NCBI GenBank assembly: GCA_902783515.1
Contig: CACZRK010000201.1
Coordinates: 1-12,166, forward strand
From: an uncultured Coriobacteriaceae bacterium
GTDB lineage: Bacteria > Actinomycetota > Coriobacteriia > Coriobacteriales > UMGS124
Direction: 5' to 3'
DNA: 12,166 nt
Shown here: in pieces, positions 6,411-12,166 of the stretch
Numbering within the stretch: position 1 is the first letter of the stretch
Layout of the letters: each line of letters begins with the position of its first letter
The notes under the pieces: generated by a model
What the model saw: only the letters and a program-made list of their open reading frames with translations
What the model was told of the DNA's origin: nothing
Databases searched by the model: none
Translations under genes and position numbers: made by a program

Positions 6411-7394
6411 GTGGCGCTGTATCGCACAACGATCGCGCTCGTCGTGGGCGCGCTCGCCGTCATCGCCTTCGGCGCGCTGGCCGCAAAGGCCGGCATGGCC
6501 GCGCGGCGCGCGCTGCTGCGGCGCGCGTTCATCCGCCGGTACGGCGTCGACGTCCCCGTTCGCACCTTCGCTGTGCGTGGCGCCACGCTCGGCCTCGGCC
6601 GTCGCCGCATTGCGGCCGCTGGCCCCGACGGCAGCGTCGGAACCTACCACCTCGTCTTTCCCGCCTGGCGTCACGCGCGCCACGACGGCTCCGCCGACGG
6701 CAGGCGGCGTGACAACGAGCTCCTCTGGGGGACGTGCGCGCTGTTCCTGCCGGATGCCACGGTGACCTGCGAGAGCCCCCGCAGCATGGTCGAGCTTGTG
6801 GGCGACCTGCGCGCGCGTGGCGTGCTCGTCGGCCTGTGCGACCTGGAGCGCGCACGGCTGGACGAGGCGCTCGCGCGGCGCCGCCGCTTCTCGTCGCTCG
6901 CGACGGCGCGCGCGATCTACGCGGCGTTCCGCGATGCGCCGACCGGCTTCGAGCGCTACTGCGCGGAGCTCTATCGCGCGCTCGGCTACGAGGCGCGCAC
7001 GACCCCTCCCGCCAACGACGGCGGCTATGACGTCGAGTTCTGGCGCGGTGACATGCGCGGCATCGCCGAGTGCAAGTGCTACGCGCCCGGGCATCCCGTC
7101 GGCCGCCCCGTCGTGCAGAAGCTCGTGGGCGCCAACGAGGTCGCACGCGCGCAGGCGATAGTCTTCATCACGACGTCCTCGTTCACCCCCGAGGCGCTCG
7201 AGTACGCCTCGTCAGCGGGCGTGGACTGCGTGGACGGCGCCGCCCTCTCGCGCCTGTGGGACGAGGCGCGTAAGGCGTGGGGCGACGCGCCCGCGACGGG
7301 CGGCTCCTCGCGCGTCGACGCGCGGCTCGTGCGCAGGTCGTGGCTGAGCGTGGACGACCTCGCGGCGTTCTACCCGCCGGACGTGCGCCCGTAG
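6411..7394 (+). CDS. Membrane-anchored protein with Mrr-type PD-(D/E)xK endonuclease domain
   Basis: The 327-residue protein starts with one TM helix (about 7-27) followed by a basic stretch. It has a central region I do not recognise (about 45-170) and a C-terminal Mrr-like nuclease domain (about 178-285). The nuclease core is visible: FERYCAELYRALGYEA (helix with Glu181), GGYDVEF (catalytic Asp207), ECK (Glu220 and Lys222), PVVQKLVGAN (Gln236) and the Mrr-typical FITTSSFTPEALEYA. Family knowledge says such domains cleave DNA, and some restrict methylated DNA. The TM anchor and the absence of a methyltransferase or specificity gene argue against a simple restriction system; DNA uptake or degradation or surveillance at the membrane is possible but unproven. 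GTG 6411 is used because it opens the TM helix directly. The ribosome-binding site (AGAGG, 6391-6395) is rather distant. It lies 69 bp downstream of tRNA-Glu; base usage matches its neighbours. Confidence 0.8.
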   Translation: MALYRTTIALVVGALAVIAFGALAAKAGMAARRALLRRAFIRRYGVDVPVRTFAVRGATLGLGRRRIAAAGPDGSVGTYHLVFPAWRHARHDGSADGRRRDNELLWGTCALFLPDATVTCESPRSMVELVGDLRARGVLVGLCDLERARLDEALARRRRFSSLATARAIYAAFRDAPTGFERYCAELYRALGYEARTTPPANDGGYDVEFWRGDMRGIAECKCYAPGHPVGRPVVQKLVGANEVARAQAIVFITTSSFTPEALEYASSAGVDCVDGAALSRLWDEARKAWGDAPATGGSSRVDARLVRRSWLSVDDLAAFYPPDVRP

Positions 7395-7410
7395 CGCCTC
7401 GTGGCGTCAC

Positions 7411-7478
7411 GGCGCGCCGCGACCATGTCGCGACCGCGCCACGCGCGCCCCGCGCGACGGTCACCGTGAGGGGGCGCG
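7411..7478 (+). terminator. Two GC hairpins downstream of the nuclease gene
   Basis: The first structure pairs GGCGCG (7411-7416) and CGCGAC (7418-7423) with GTCGCG (7427-7432) and CGCGCC (7435-7440), closing on a CAT loop, 16 bases after the stop codon. The second pairs CGCGCCCC (7444-7451) with GGGGCGCG (7471-7478), with a small ACGGT-C-ACCGT palindrome inside the loop. Neither has a T-tract. They probably end or trim the nuclease transcript before the groES promoter region. The 334-bp stretch 7395-7728 has no gene: its first part is these hairpins and its second part is groES regulatory sequence. Confidence 0.4.
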
Positions 7479-7558
7479 TCTGGCGGCAGCCGCCCGGTCT
7501 GGCGTGTCTCCACGTTTCCTTCAAGGATCGTCGCCATATTTCCCCTGCTCAGCGTGGG

Positions 7559-7598
7559 TACATAATCTAAGTCACAGAATGTGAGATTTTTTCCTCAC
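7559..7598 (+). promoter_or_regulatory. groES promoter region with overlapping palindromes
   Basis: The stretch from about 7535 to 7605 is the most AT-rich part of the window. A -10-like hexamer CATAAT (7561-7566, within TACATAAT) is seen; the -35 is poor (TTTCCC, 7539-7544, 16 bp away). Immediately downstream is a perfect palindrome TCACA-GAA-TGTGA (7572-7584). Its right arm is shared with a second palindrome GTGAG (7581-7585), 8-base spacer, CTCAC (7594-7598). They sit across the expected transcription start, a typical repressor position. No good CIRCE (HrcA) or HAIR (HspR) site is visible. The transcript leader to groES would be about 155 bases. Promoter assignment is inferred; the palindromes are seen directly. 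Confidence 0.5.
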
Positions 7599-7728
7599 GA
7601 AGTGTTAGGGACGGAGCGGGCGGGTACCATACCTGATGTCAAACGAGTTTCGGACCGCGCAAGCGGGGCCGAGCACCTGTCCGCTGCATCACGCGACGGA
7701 TGCACGTCGATCGAGGAGGTTCATCTCT

Positions 7729-8019
7729 ATGAATTTGAGGCCGCTGGGCGATCGTGTTCTTGTCAAGCCTGACGAGGCGGAGGAGAAGACCGCGTCTGGT
7801 CTGTACATCTCCAAGGGCGCGCAGGAGAAGCCGCAGCGCGGCACCGTCATCGCCGTCGGCGCTGGCAAGATGGATGACGACGGTGAGCGCATCCCGATGG
7901 ACGTCAAGGTCAACGACGTCGTGATCTACGGCAAGTACGGCGGCAACGAGGTCAAGATTGACGGCGAGACCTACCTGCTCATGCGTGACTCCGACATCTA
8001 CGCCGTGGTGGAGGAGTAA
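7729..8019 (+). CDS. groES: Co-chaperonin GroES (Hsp10)
   Basis: GroES forms the seven-subunit lid of the GroEL folding chamber in the cytoplasm. The 96-residue product is of normal length and begins MNLRPLGDRVLVKPDE, with the mobile loop at about 16-33 and the roof and core sequence GTVIAVGAGK, then VIYGKYGGNEVKIDGETYLLMRDSDI. The mobile-loop tripeptide that docks into GroEL is Leu25-Tyr26-Ile27, where E. coli has Ile-Val-Leu; the central Tyr is unusual. ATG 7729 is chosen because it has the strong ribosome-binding site GAGGAGGT (7713-7720) and gives the conserved N-terminus. The in-frame ATG at 7636 would add 31 residues unlike any GroES. It is the first gene of the groES-groEL operon. Confidence 0.97.
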   Translation: MNLRPLGDRVLVKPDEAEEKTASGLYISKGAQEKPQRGTVIAVGAGKMDDDGERIPMDVKVNDVVIYGKYGGNEVKIDGETYLLMRDSDIYAVVEE

Positions 8020-8144
8020 GCGGGCGACCGAGCACGCATGACGGGCGCACGCAGGGGCGGGGGAGGCGTCGGTCTCGCCCGCATGACCTGCCGCCCGCGC
8101 ATCCCTCGCACGCACAGATCATGATCGCGGCCCTCGCAGGCCGC
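8020..8144 (+). other. groES-groEL spacer with RNA hairpins
   Basis: The 145-bp gap between the two genes holds no promoter that I can support. GCGGGCGA (8020-8027) directly after the groES stop pairs with TCGCCCGC (8075-8082), and CCGA (8028-8031) with TCGG (8069-8072), forming a long hairpin. Near the 3' end GATCATGATC (8117-8126) is a perfect palindrome, followed by the hairpin GCGGCC/GGCCGC (8127-8132 and 8139-8144). This places a stem just upstream of the groEL ribosome-binding site AAAGGAAG (8149-8156). Such structures could tune the GroES:GroEL ratio by processing; that part is inference. Confidence 0.45.
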
Positions 8145-8164
8145 TGTGAAAGGAAGTCTACGAT

Positions 8165-9805
8165 ATGGCAAAGCAGATCGCTTTCAACGCCGACGCTCGC
8201 GCCAAGCTCGCCAAGGGCGTGAACACGCTGGCCGACGCCGTGACCGTCACGATGGGTCCTAAGGGTCGCTACGTCGCCCTGCAGCGCTCCTATGGCGCGC
8301 CGACCATCACCAACGACGGCGTCTCCGTCGCCAAGGAGATCGAGCTTGAGGACAACATCGAGAACATGGGCGCCCAGCTGGTGAAGGAGGTCGCCACCAA
8401 GACGAACGACATCGTCGGTGACGGCACCACGACCGCCACGCTGCTCGCTCAGGTCATCGTGAACGAGGGCCTGCGCAACGTGACCGCCGGTGCTAACCCG
8501 CTGGCGATTCGCCGCGGCATCGACAAGGCCGTTGACGCCGCCGTCGACCACATGAAGGCCGCCGCGACGCCGGTCTCCACCAAGGAGCAGATTGCCTCCG
8601 TCGGCACGATCTCCGCTGGCGACGAGAACATCGGCAAGAAGATCGCCGAGGCCATGGATGTCGTGGGCAAGGACGGCGTCATCACGGTCGAGGAGTCCCA
8701 GACCTTCGGCATCGACATCGACGCCGTCGAGGGCATGCAGTTCGACAAGGGCTACATTTCGCCCTACTTCGCGACTGACAACGAGCGCATGGAGGCCAAC
8801 TTCAAGGATCCGTACATCCTTGTGACCGACCAGAAGATCAGCAACGTCCAGGACATCCTGCCGCTGCTGGAGGACGTCATGAAGTCCGGCCGCGCCCTCG
8901 TGATCATCGCCGAGGACGTTGACGGCGAGGCGCTCGCGACGCTGATCCTCAACAAGCTCCGTGGCACGCTGAACATCTGCGCCGTGAAGGCCCCGGGTTA
9001 CGGCGACCGTCGCAAGCGCATGCTTGAGGACATCGCCATCGTCACGGGCGCCGAGCCCGCGATGAGCGACCTCGGCGTGAAGCTCTCCGACGTCACGGTC
9101 GACCAGCTCGGCCACGCCAAGTCCGTCAAGGTCACCAAGGACAACACGACGATCGTCGACGGCGCTGGCGACAAGGACGCCATCAAGGAGCGCATCGCCC
9201 AGATCAAGGGTGAGATCGAGAACACGAAGAGCGACTTCGACCGCGAGAAGCTCCAGGAGCGCATGGCCAAGCTGTCCGGCGGCGTTGCGGTCATCAAGGT
9301 CGGTGCCGCCACCGAGTCCGAGATGAAGGAGGTCAAGCACCGCATCGAGGACGCGCTGCAGGCGACCCGCGCGGCCGTCGAGGAGGGCATCGTCGCCGGC
9401 GGCGGCGTCGCCTTCATGGACGCGCTGCCCGCGCTGGACGCCCTTGACGTCAAGGACCCCGACGAGCAGATCGGCGTGAACATCGTCAAGAAGGCGCTCG
9501 TCGCGCCCGTGGCCACCATCGCCCAGAATGCGGGCTACGAGGGCCAGGTCGTCGTCGAGAAGGTCCGCAACATGGAGGAGGGCCACGGCCTTGACTCCGC
9601 GAGCGGCACCTGGGGCGACATGATCGAGATGGGCGTGCTCGACCCGGTCAAGGTGTCCCGTGTCACGCTGCAGAACGCCGCCTCCATCGCCGGCCTCATC
9701 CTGATCACCGAGGCCACGGTGACCGACGTGCCGAAGAACACGAGCATCGAGGACGCCATCGCGGCCGCTGCCGCGCAGGGCGGCCAGGGCGGCGGCATGT
9801 ACTAA
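8165..9805 (+). CDS. groEL: Chaperonin GroEL (Hsp60)
   Basis: GroEL is the ATP-driven 14-subunit folding chamber. The 546-residue product is full length and collinear with E. coli GroEL. Nucleotide-binding motifs include MGPKGR (30-35), ITNDGVSVA (48-56) and GDGTTTAT (85-92, with Asp86 equal to E. coli Asp87). The catalytic Asp398 equivalent is Asp396 in HRIEDALQATRAA, followed by GIVAGGGVA (408-416). The apical domain (about 190-375) is intact, and the C-terminus ends in a Gly-rich tail GGQGGGMY that projects into the cavity. Residue 36 is Tyr (GPKGRYVALQ), where most GroELs have Asn. The start ATG 8165 has AAAGGAAG 8 bases upstream. The gene ends with a canonical terminator at 9866-9909. 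Codon choice is strongly biased to C/G-ending codons, as expected for high expression. Confidence 0.98.
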   Translation: MAKQIAFNADARAKLAKGVNTLADAVTVTMGPKGRYVALQRSYGAPTITNDGVSVAKEIELEDNIENMGAQLVKEVATKTNDIVGDGTTTATLLAQVIVNEGLRNVTAGANPLAIRRGIDKAVDAAVDHMKAAATPVSTKEQIASVGTISAGDENIGKKIAEAMDVVGKDGVITVEESQTFGIDIDAVEGMQFDKGYISPYFATDNERMEANFKDPYILVTDQKISNVQDILPLLEDVMKSGRALVIIAEDVDGEALATLILNKLRGTLNICAVKAPGYGDRRKRMLEDIAIVTGAEPAMSDLGVKLSDVTVDQLGHAKSVKVTKDNTTIVDGAGDKDAIKERIAQIKGEIENTKSDFDREKLQERMAKLSGGVAVIKVGAATESEMKEVKHRIEDALQATRAAVEEGIVAGGGVAFMDALPALDALDVKDPDEQIGVNIVKKALVAPVATIAQNAGYEGQVVVEKVRNMEEGHGLDSASGTWGDMIEMGVLDPVKVSRVTLQNAASIAGLILITEATVTDVPKNTSIEDAIAAAAAQGGQGGGMY

Positions 9806-9865
9806 GCCGCACGGCCAGCGTGCAGAGTCGAGCGACGCGCGTCACAGACGGACGTCGCGCAGCAT

Positions 9866-9909
9866 AAGGCGGGGGCTTGCGTCCGAGCGGGCGCGGGCCC
9901 CCGCCTTTT
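9866..9909 (+). terminator. Intrinsic terminator of the groES-groEL operon
   Basis: AAGGCGGGGGC (9866-9876) pairs perfectly with GCCCCCGCCTT (9897-9907) around a 20-base loop, and the stem runs into TTTT (9906-9909). It lies 60 bases after the groEL stop. It is the only hairpin in the window with a convincing T-tract. Confidence 0.88.
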
Positions 9910-10182
9910 CGTGCGTCGCGGTGATCGCGGTGACATGCCGCGGCGCGGGGCAGACGCTTCCGGCGAGCTCGCCGCGGGCTCGCGTCGGCAGATTTTCAGG
10001 AAAGGCCAAACGTTGCGCGCCATCCGTGTTCGATCGGGTGCGACGGCGTCGCGGCGATCCCCGGCAGACGTTGTGGGTACCATCCGGAGTAGCACGCGAG
10101 AAGGTCAGCGCGCCCCGAGGCGCACGGCGACCACGTGATATGCCGTCTGTCCCGGGGAGGGCGGACGAGAAGGGAGCATCTC
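9910..10182 (+). promoter_or_regulatory. Intergenic leader region of the HtrA-like protease gene
   Basis: These 273 bases after the groEL terminator hold no gene that I can support. Local low-GC patches occur at 9991-10011 (including ATTTTCAGGAAAGG). TACCAT (10078-10083) fits an actinobacterial TANNNT -10 box, but no -35 is recognisable at 16-18 bp. The longer word GGGTACCAT (10075-10083) is also found ahead of groES (7622-7630). The ribosome-binding site for the protease is AGAAGGGAG (10168-10176). The promoter location is tentative. Confidence 0.3.
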
Positions 10183-11661
10183 ATGTTCGGACAAGAATCG
10201 TCACTCACGAAGGGCACGATGGGCAGGGGCCGTCGCCTCATGCTCTGCATCGCCGGCAGCGTCGCCGCGGCGTCGCTCGCCCTCGGCGTCTCCGGCGCGC
10301 CTGCGCTCGCCGCGAGCGCCTCCAGCGCGAATGACGGGAGTACGGCCGCCACGGCGACTGCGACCGCCTCGACCTCCACGGATGCCGAGGACGCCTCCTC
10401 CACGCTGGCCGAGACCGTCGCCCAGAAGGCGCTGCCCTCGGTGGGGACCGTCACGGCGCTGGTGAACTCCGGCACGAGCCAGGGGATCTCCATGGGCAGC
10501 TGCGTCGTCTATGACGCCGACGGCGACATCATCACGAACTATCACGTGATCGAGGGCGCGACGAAGATCTCCGTGAAGATCAACGACAAGACCTATGACG
10601 CGGAGATCGTCGGCTCCGACCCCTCCAGCGACATCGCCGTCCTCAAGATCGACCCCGGCGACGACGAGCTCACGCCGATCGAGATCGGCTCGTCGAGCGA
10701 CCTGAAGGTCGGCGAGTGGGTCATGACGATCGGCGCGCCGCTTGAGCAGGACCACAGCGTCTCGGTCGGCATCGTCTCCGGCCTGAACCGTACGGCTGCC
10801 GTCGAGATGGACACGACGACCGCCTACTACCCGGGGCTCATCCAGACGGACGCGATGATCAACAGCGGCAGCTCGGGCGGCGCCCTGGTGAACGACAAGG
10901 GCGAGCTGGTCGGCATCACCACGATCAACTACTCCGAGTCCGGCAGCTTTGCCGGCATGTCGGCCGCCATCCCGAGCGACTACGCGACCAAGATCGCGGA
11001 CGAGATCATCTCCACCGGCAGCTATGCGCACCCGTACCTGGGCATCAGCCTCTCTGACGTCACGCCCTACAACTACGAGCAGATCGGCGCGAGCGACTAC
11101 TTCGGCGCATACGTCGCTGACGTGGTCGCGGACGGTCCCGCCGCCGAGGCCGGCATTCAGGCTGGCGACGTCATCACGGCGGTCGACGGCACCGACGTCT
11201 ATGACGCGCAGAGCGTCATCATCGCCATCCGCGCCCACAGCGTCGGCGACCAGGTGACCATCACGGTCGAGCGCGACGGCGAGACCAAGGACGTCTCGGT
11301 GACCCTCGGCTCGGACGCGGATGCGCAGGCAACGACGGGAACCACGGTGAGTGCCGGCTCGCAGTCGGGCACGGGCTCCTCTGACGGCTCCTCTAACGGC
11401 GGCCTGTTCTCGATCTTCGGCGGCAACGGCAATGGCAGCGGCTCGTCCAACGGGTCGTCCGGTGACTCCGGCTGGGGCTGGGGCTATAACGACGGCGGCA
11501 ACTACGGCTACTGGAACGGCGGCAGCCAGGGCTACGGCAACGGCGGCTACGGCTATGGCAACGGCGGCTATGGGTATGACGGCGGCAGCCAGGGCTATGG
11601 CTACGGCAGCCAGGGCAACGGCAACGGCGGCTACGGCTATGGCTACGGGTACAACGGCTAG
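10183..11661 (+). CDS. HtrA/DegP-type (S1C) serine protease with one PDZ domain and Gly/Tyr-rich tail
   Basis: This is an extracytoplasmic quality-control protease of the trypsin-like S1C family. In the 492-residue product a basic start and hydrophobic segment (20-43) end in a signal-peptidase-like ALA site (41-43); it may be secreted or remain membrane-tethered. An Ala/Ser/Thr linker (44-75) leads to the protease domain (about 76-278) with the triad His121 (NYHVIEGA), Asp150 (SSDIAVLKI) and Ser231 (GSSGGAL, replacing the usual GNSGGPL). A PDZ domain follows (about 285-376, PYLGISL, then GIQAGDVITAVDG). From about 380 the chain is low complexity, and from 429 to the end it is almost only Gly, Tyr, Asn, Ser, Gln and Trp, with about 14 Tyr and 3 Trp. 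ATG 10183 is chosen for its ribosome-binding site AGAAGGGAG; an upstream in-frame GTG (10135) lacks one and would spoil the signal peptide. It is monocistronic, flanked by terminators. Confidence 0.93.
   Translation: MFGQESSLTKGTMGRGRRLMLCIAGSVAAASLALGVSGAPALAASASSANDGSTAATATATASTSTDAEDASSTLAETVAQKALPSVGTVTALVNSGTSQGISMGSCVVYDADGDIITNYHVIEGATKISVKINDKTYDAEIVGSDPSSDIAVLKIDPGDDELTPIEIGSSSDLKVGEWVMTIGAPLEQDHSVSVGIVSGLNRTAAVEMDTTTAYYPGLIQTDAMINSGSSGGALVNDKGELVGITTINYSESGSFAGMSAAIPSDYATKIADEIISTGSYAHPYLGISLSDVTPYNYEQIGASDYFGAYVADVVADGPAAEAGIQAGDVITAVDGTDVYDAQSVIIAIRAHSVGDQVTITVERDGETKDVSVTLGSDADAQATTGTTVSAGSQSGTGSSDGSSNGGLFSIFGGNGNGSGSSNGSSGDSGWGWGYNDGGNYGYWNGGSQGYGNGGYGYGNGGYGYDGGSQGYGYGSQGNGNGGYGYGYGYNG
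11518..11642 (+). repeat. Intragenic repeats encoding the protease tail
   Basis: A 21-base unit coding for GNGGYGY occurs in direct tandem at 11536-11556 and 11557-11577 (the second copy with a few silent changes) and again at 11620-11640. A 17-base word encoding GGSQGY (GGCGGCAGCCAGGGCTA) occurs at 11518-11534 and 11581-11597. The repeats are in frame and suggest growth of the tail by slippage or unequal recombination. Length variation between strains would be expected. Confidence 0.85.
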
Positions 11662-11694
11662 CCTTCCGCACGTGCTCTGACGAATGCGTGACTT

Positions 11695-11806
11695 CGGGGA
11701 CCTCGGGTCCCCGTGCACGGCGCGCCCCCGCGGCAATGACTCGGCCCGCGGGGGCGCCAGGGGGCGGGACGACCACGGCGCGCGGCGCGCGAGGTCGTCC
11801 CGCCCC
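11695..11806. terminator. Three successive strong hairpins between convergent genes
   Basis: Three perfect stems follow the protease gene. CGGGGACC (11695-11702) pairs with GGTCCCCG (11706-11713) around a TCG loop. GCGCCCCCGCGG (11722-11733) pairs with CCGCGGGGGCGC (11746-11757). GGGGCGGGACGACC (11761-11774) pairs with GGTCGTCCCGCCCC (11793-11806). None carries a T-tract on either strand. Their place between the + strand protease (stop 11661) and the - strand kinase (stop 11839) fits a bidirectional termination zone. Confidence 0.6.
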
Positions 11807-11838
11807 TCGTCATGTCTCGCCCGTCCCGCGCGCCGGCG

Positions 11839-12166
11839 CTACCTGCCGGCGGCAAGCGCCCCGACCGCCGTGGCGTACGGCGCGAGCTCGGGCACGTGCA
11901 TGCGCAGGCCATGCAGCTCGCCGAGGCCGTCCATGACCTCGCGTGCCTGCGGGAGCCGTGCGAGCGTGCCCACGAGCACGATGTCGTGCAGGTCGGTGCC
12001 CTTGCATGCGAAGACGGCCATCATCCCGAGCGTCTCGAACACGGCGTTCACCAGCGCGGACGCGAGGTCGGCGGGCCCCGGGGCCGCCCCGTCGCCGACG
12101 AGCTTGCCGAAGTTCGCCGCGGTGAGGTCGCCGGTCAGGCCCGCGACGCCCTGCGTGGTGAGGTCG
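11839..12166 (-). CDS. coaW: Type II pantothenate kinase (CoaW-like), C-terminal part
   Basis: The - strand frame is open to the window edge and ends at TAG (11839-11841), giving 108 visible residues. It would phosphorylate pantothenate in the first step of CoA synthesis. The recognisable pattern is that of type II (fumble/PANK-like) enzymes: LTAANFGKL (compare VASSFGKM in eukaryotic PANKs), then a helix NAVFETLGMMAVFACK, then IVLVGTLARLPQAREVM (compare VVFVGNFLR in PANKs), and the terminal YATAVGALAAGR (compare YFGAVGALLG). The N-terminal ATP-binding ASKHA half lies outside the window. The family comparison is from memory, so the symbol is moderately confident. It is convergent with the protease gene, with a hairpin block 33 bases beyond its stop. 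Confidence 0.78.
   Translation of the reverse strand, partial: DLTTQGVAGLTGDLTAANFGKLVGDGAAPGPADLASALVNAVFETLGMMAVFACKGTDLHDIVLVGTLARLPQAREVMDGLGELHGLRMHVPELAPYATAVGALAAGR

Noticed and set aside
7582..7608. Possible degenerate CIRCE element (AAGTGTTAG resembling GAGTGCTAA)
   Set aside because: The right arm matches only 6 of 9 bases and the left arm at the required spacing is poor, so I do not call a HrcA site.
7636..7728. Upstream in-frame ATG extending GroES by 31 residues
   Set aside because: The extension is not GroES-like, and the strong GAGGAGGT site directly serves ATG 7729.
7979..9586. 535-codon open frame on the - strand opposite groEL
   Set aside because: It is the antisense shadow of groEL in a GC-rich genome; its translation is rich in Leu/Asp/Val/His/Gly with no recognisable domain, and groEL itself is unmistakable.
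10135..10182. Upstream GTG start for the HtrA-like protease
   Set aside because: It lacks a ribosome-binding site and puts charged residues before the signal peptide; ATG 10183 has AGAAGGGAG at good spacing.
10201..11736. 511-codon open frame on the - strand opposite the HtrA gene
   Set aside because: It mirrors the protease codons, and the Gly/Tyr repeat becomes Ala/Val/Ile repeats. It has no start signal or domain.

Overview
The window is very GC-rich, densely coded on the + strand, and codes almost entirely with G/C-ending codons. The gene set and the protein sequences (GroEL ending in a GGQGGGMY tail, an Ala-rich HtrA, one canonical terminator among many GC hairpins) suggest a high-GC Gram-positive actinobacterium. 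A member of the Coriobacteriia is my best guess; this is inferred from overall protein flavour, not from a marker gene. No mobile element, CRISPR array or rRNA is visible.

Region 1 (1-4279) is a cytochrome c maturation (System I) cluster in the order ccmF (5' end cut off), ccmA, ccmB, ccmC and a small ccmD-like gene. CcmA/CcmB form the ABC transporter that, with CcmC and CcmD, loads haem onto the chaperone CcmE and releases it. CcmF then ligates haem to apocytochromes. ccmE and the thiol-redox genes are not in the window and may lie upstream. Region 2 (4360-6129) is a double-domain PPK2-family polyphosphate kinase/phosphotransferase that follows the ccm genes closely on the same strand. Region 3 (6218-7394) is a promoter plus tRNA-Glu(UUC), followed by a membrane-anchored protein with a C-terminal Mrr-type PD-(D/E)xK nuclease domain and no modification partner nearby.

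Region 4 (7395-9909) is the groES-groEL chaperonin operon. It has an AT-rich promoter region with interlocking palindromes but no recognisable CIRCE or HAIR operator, and it ends in a textbook intrinsic terminator. Region 5 (9910-11661) is a spacer and then a secreted or membrane-tethered HtrA/DegP-type serine protease with one PDZ domain and a striking Gly/Tyr/Asn low-complexity tail. A 112-bp block with three strong hairpins (11695-11806) separates it from the convergent C-terminal part of a type II pantothenate kinase on the - strand (11839 to the window end).

The region is mostly core physiology: cytochrome biogenesis, polyphosphate/nucleotide metabolism, protein folding and quality control, and CoA synthesis. 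The features that deserve a second look are the aromatic/Gly prion-like tail on HtrA, the palindrome cluster at the groES promoter, the orphan membrane Mrr-like nuclease, and the degenerate N-terminal half of the PPK2 protein. I did not find convincing evidence of a wholly new multi-gene system.
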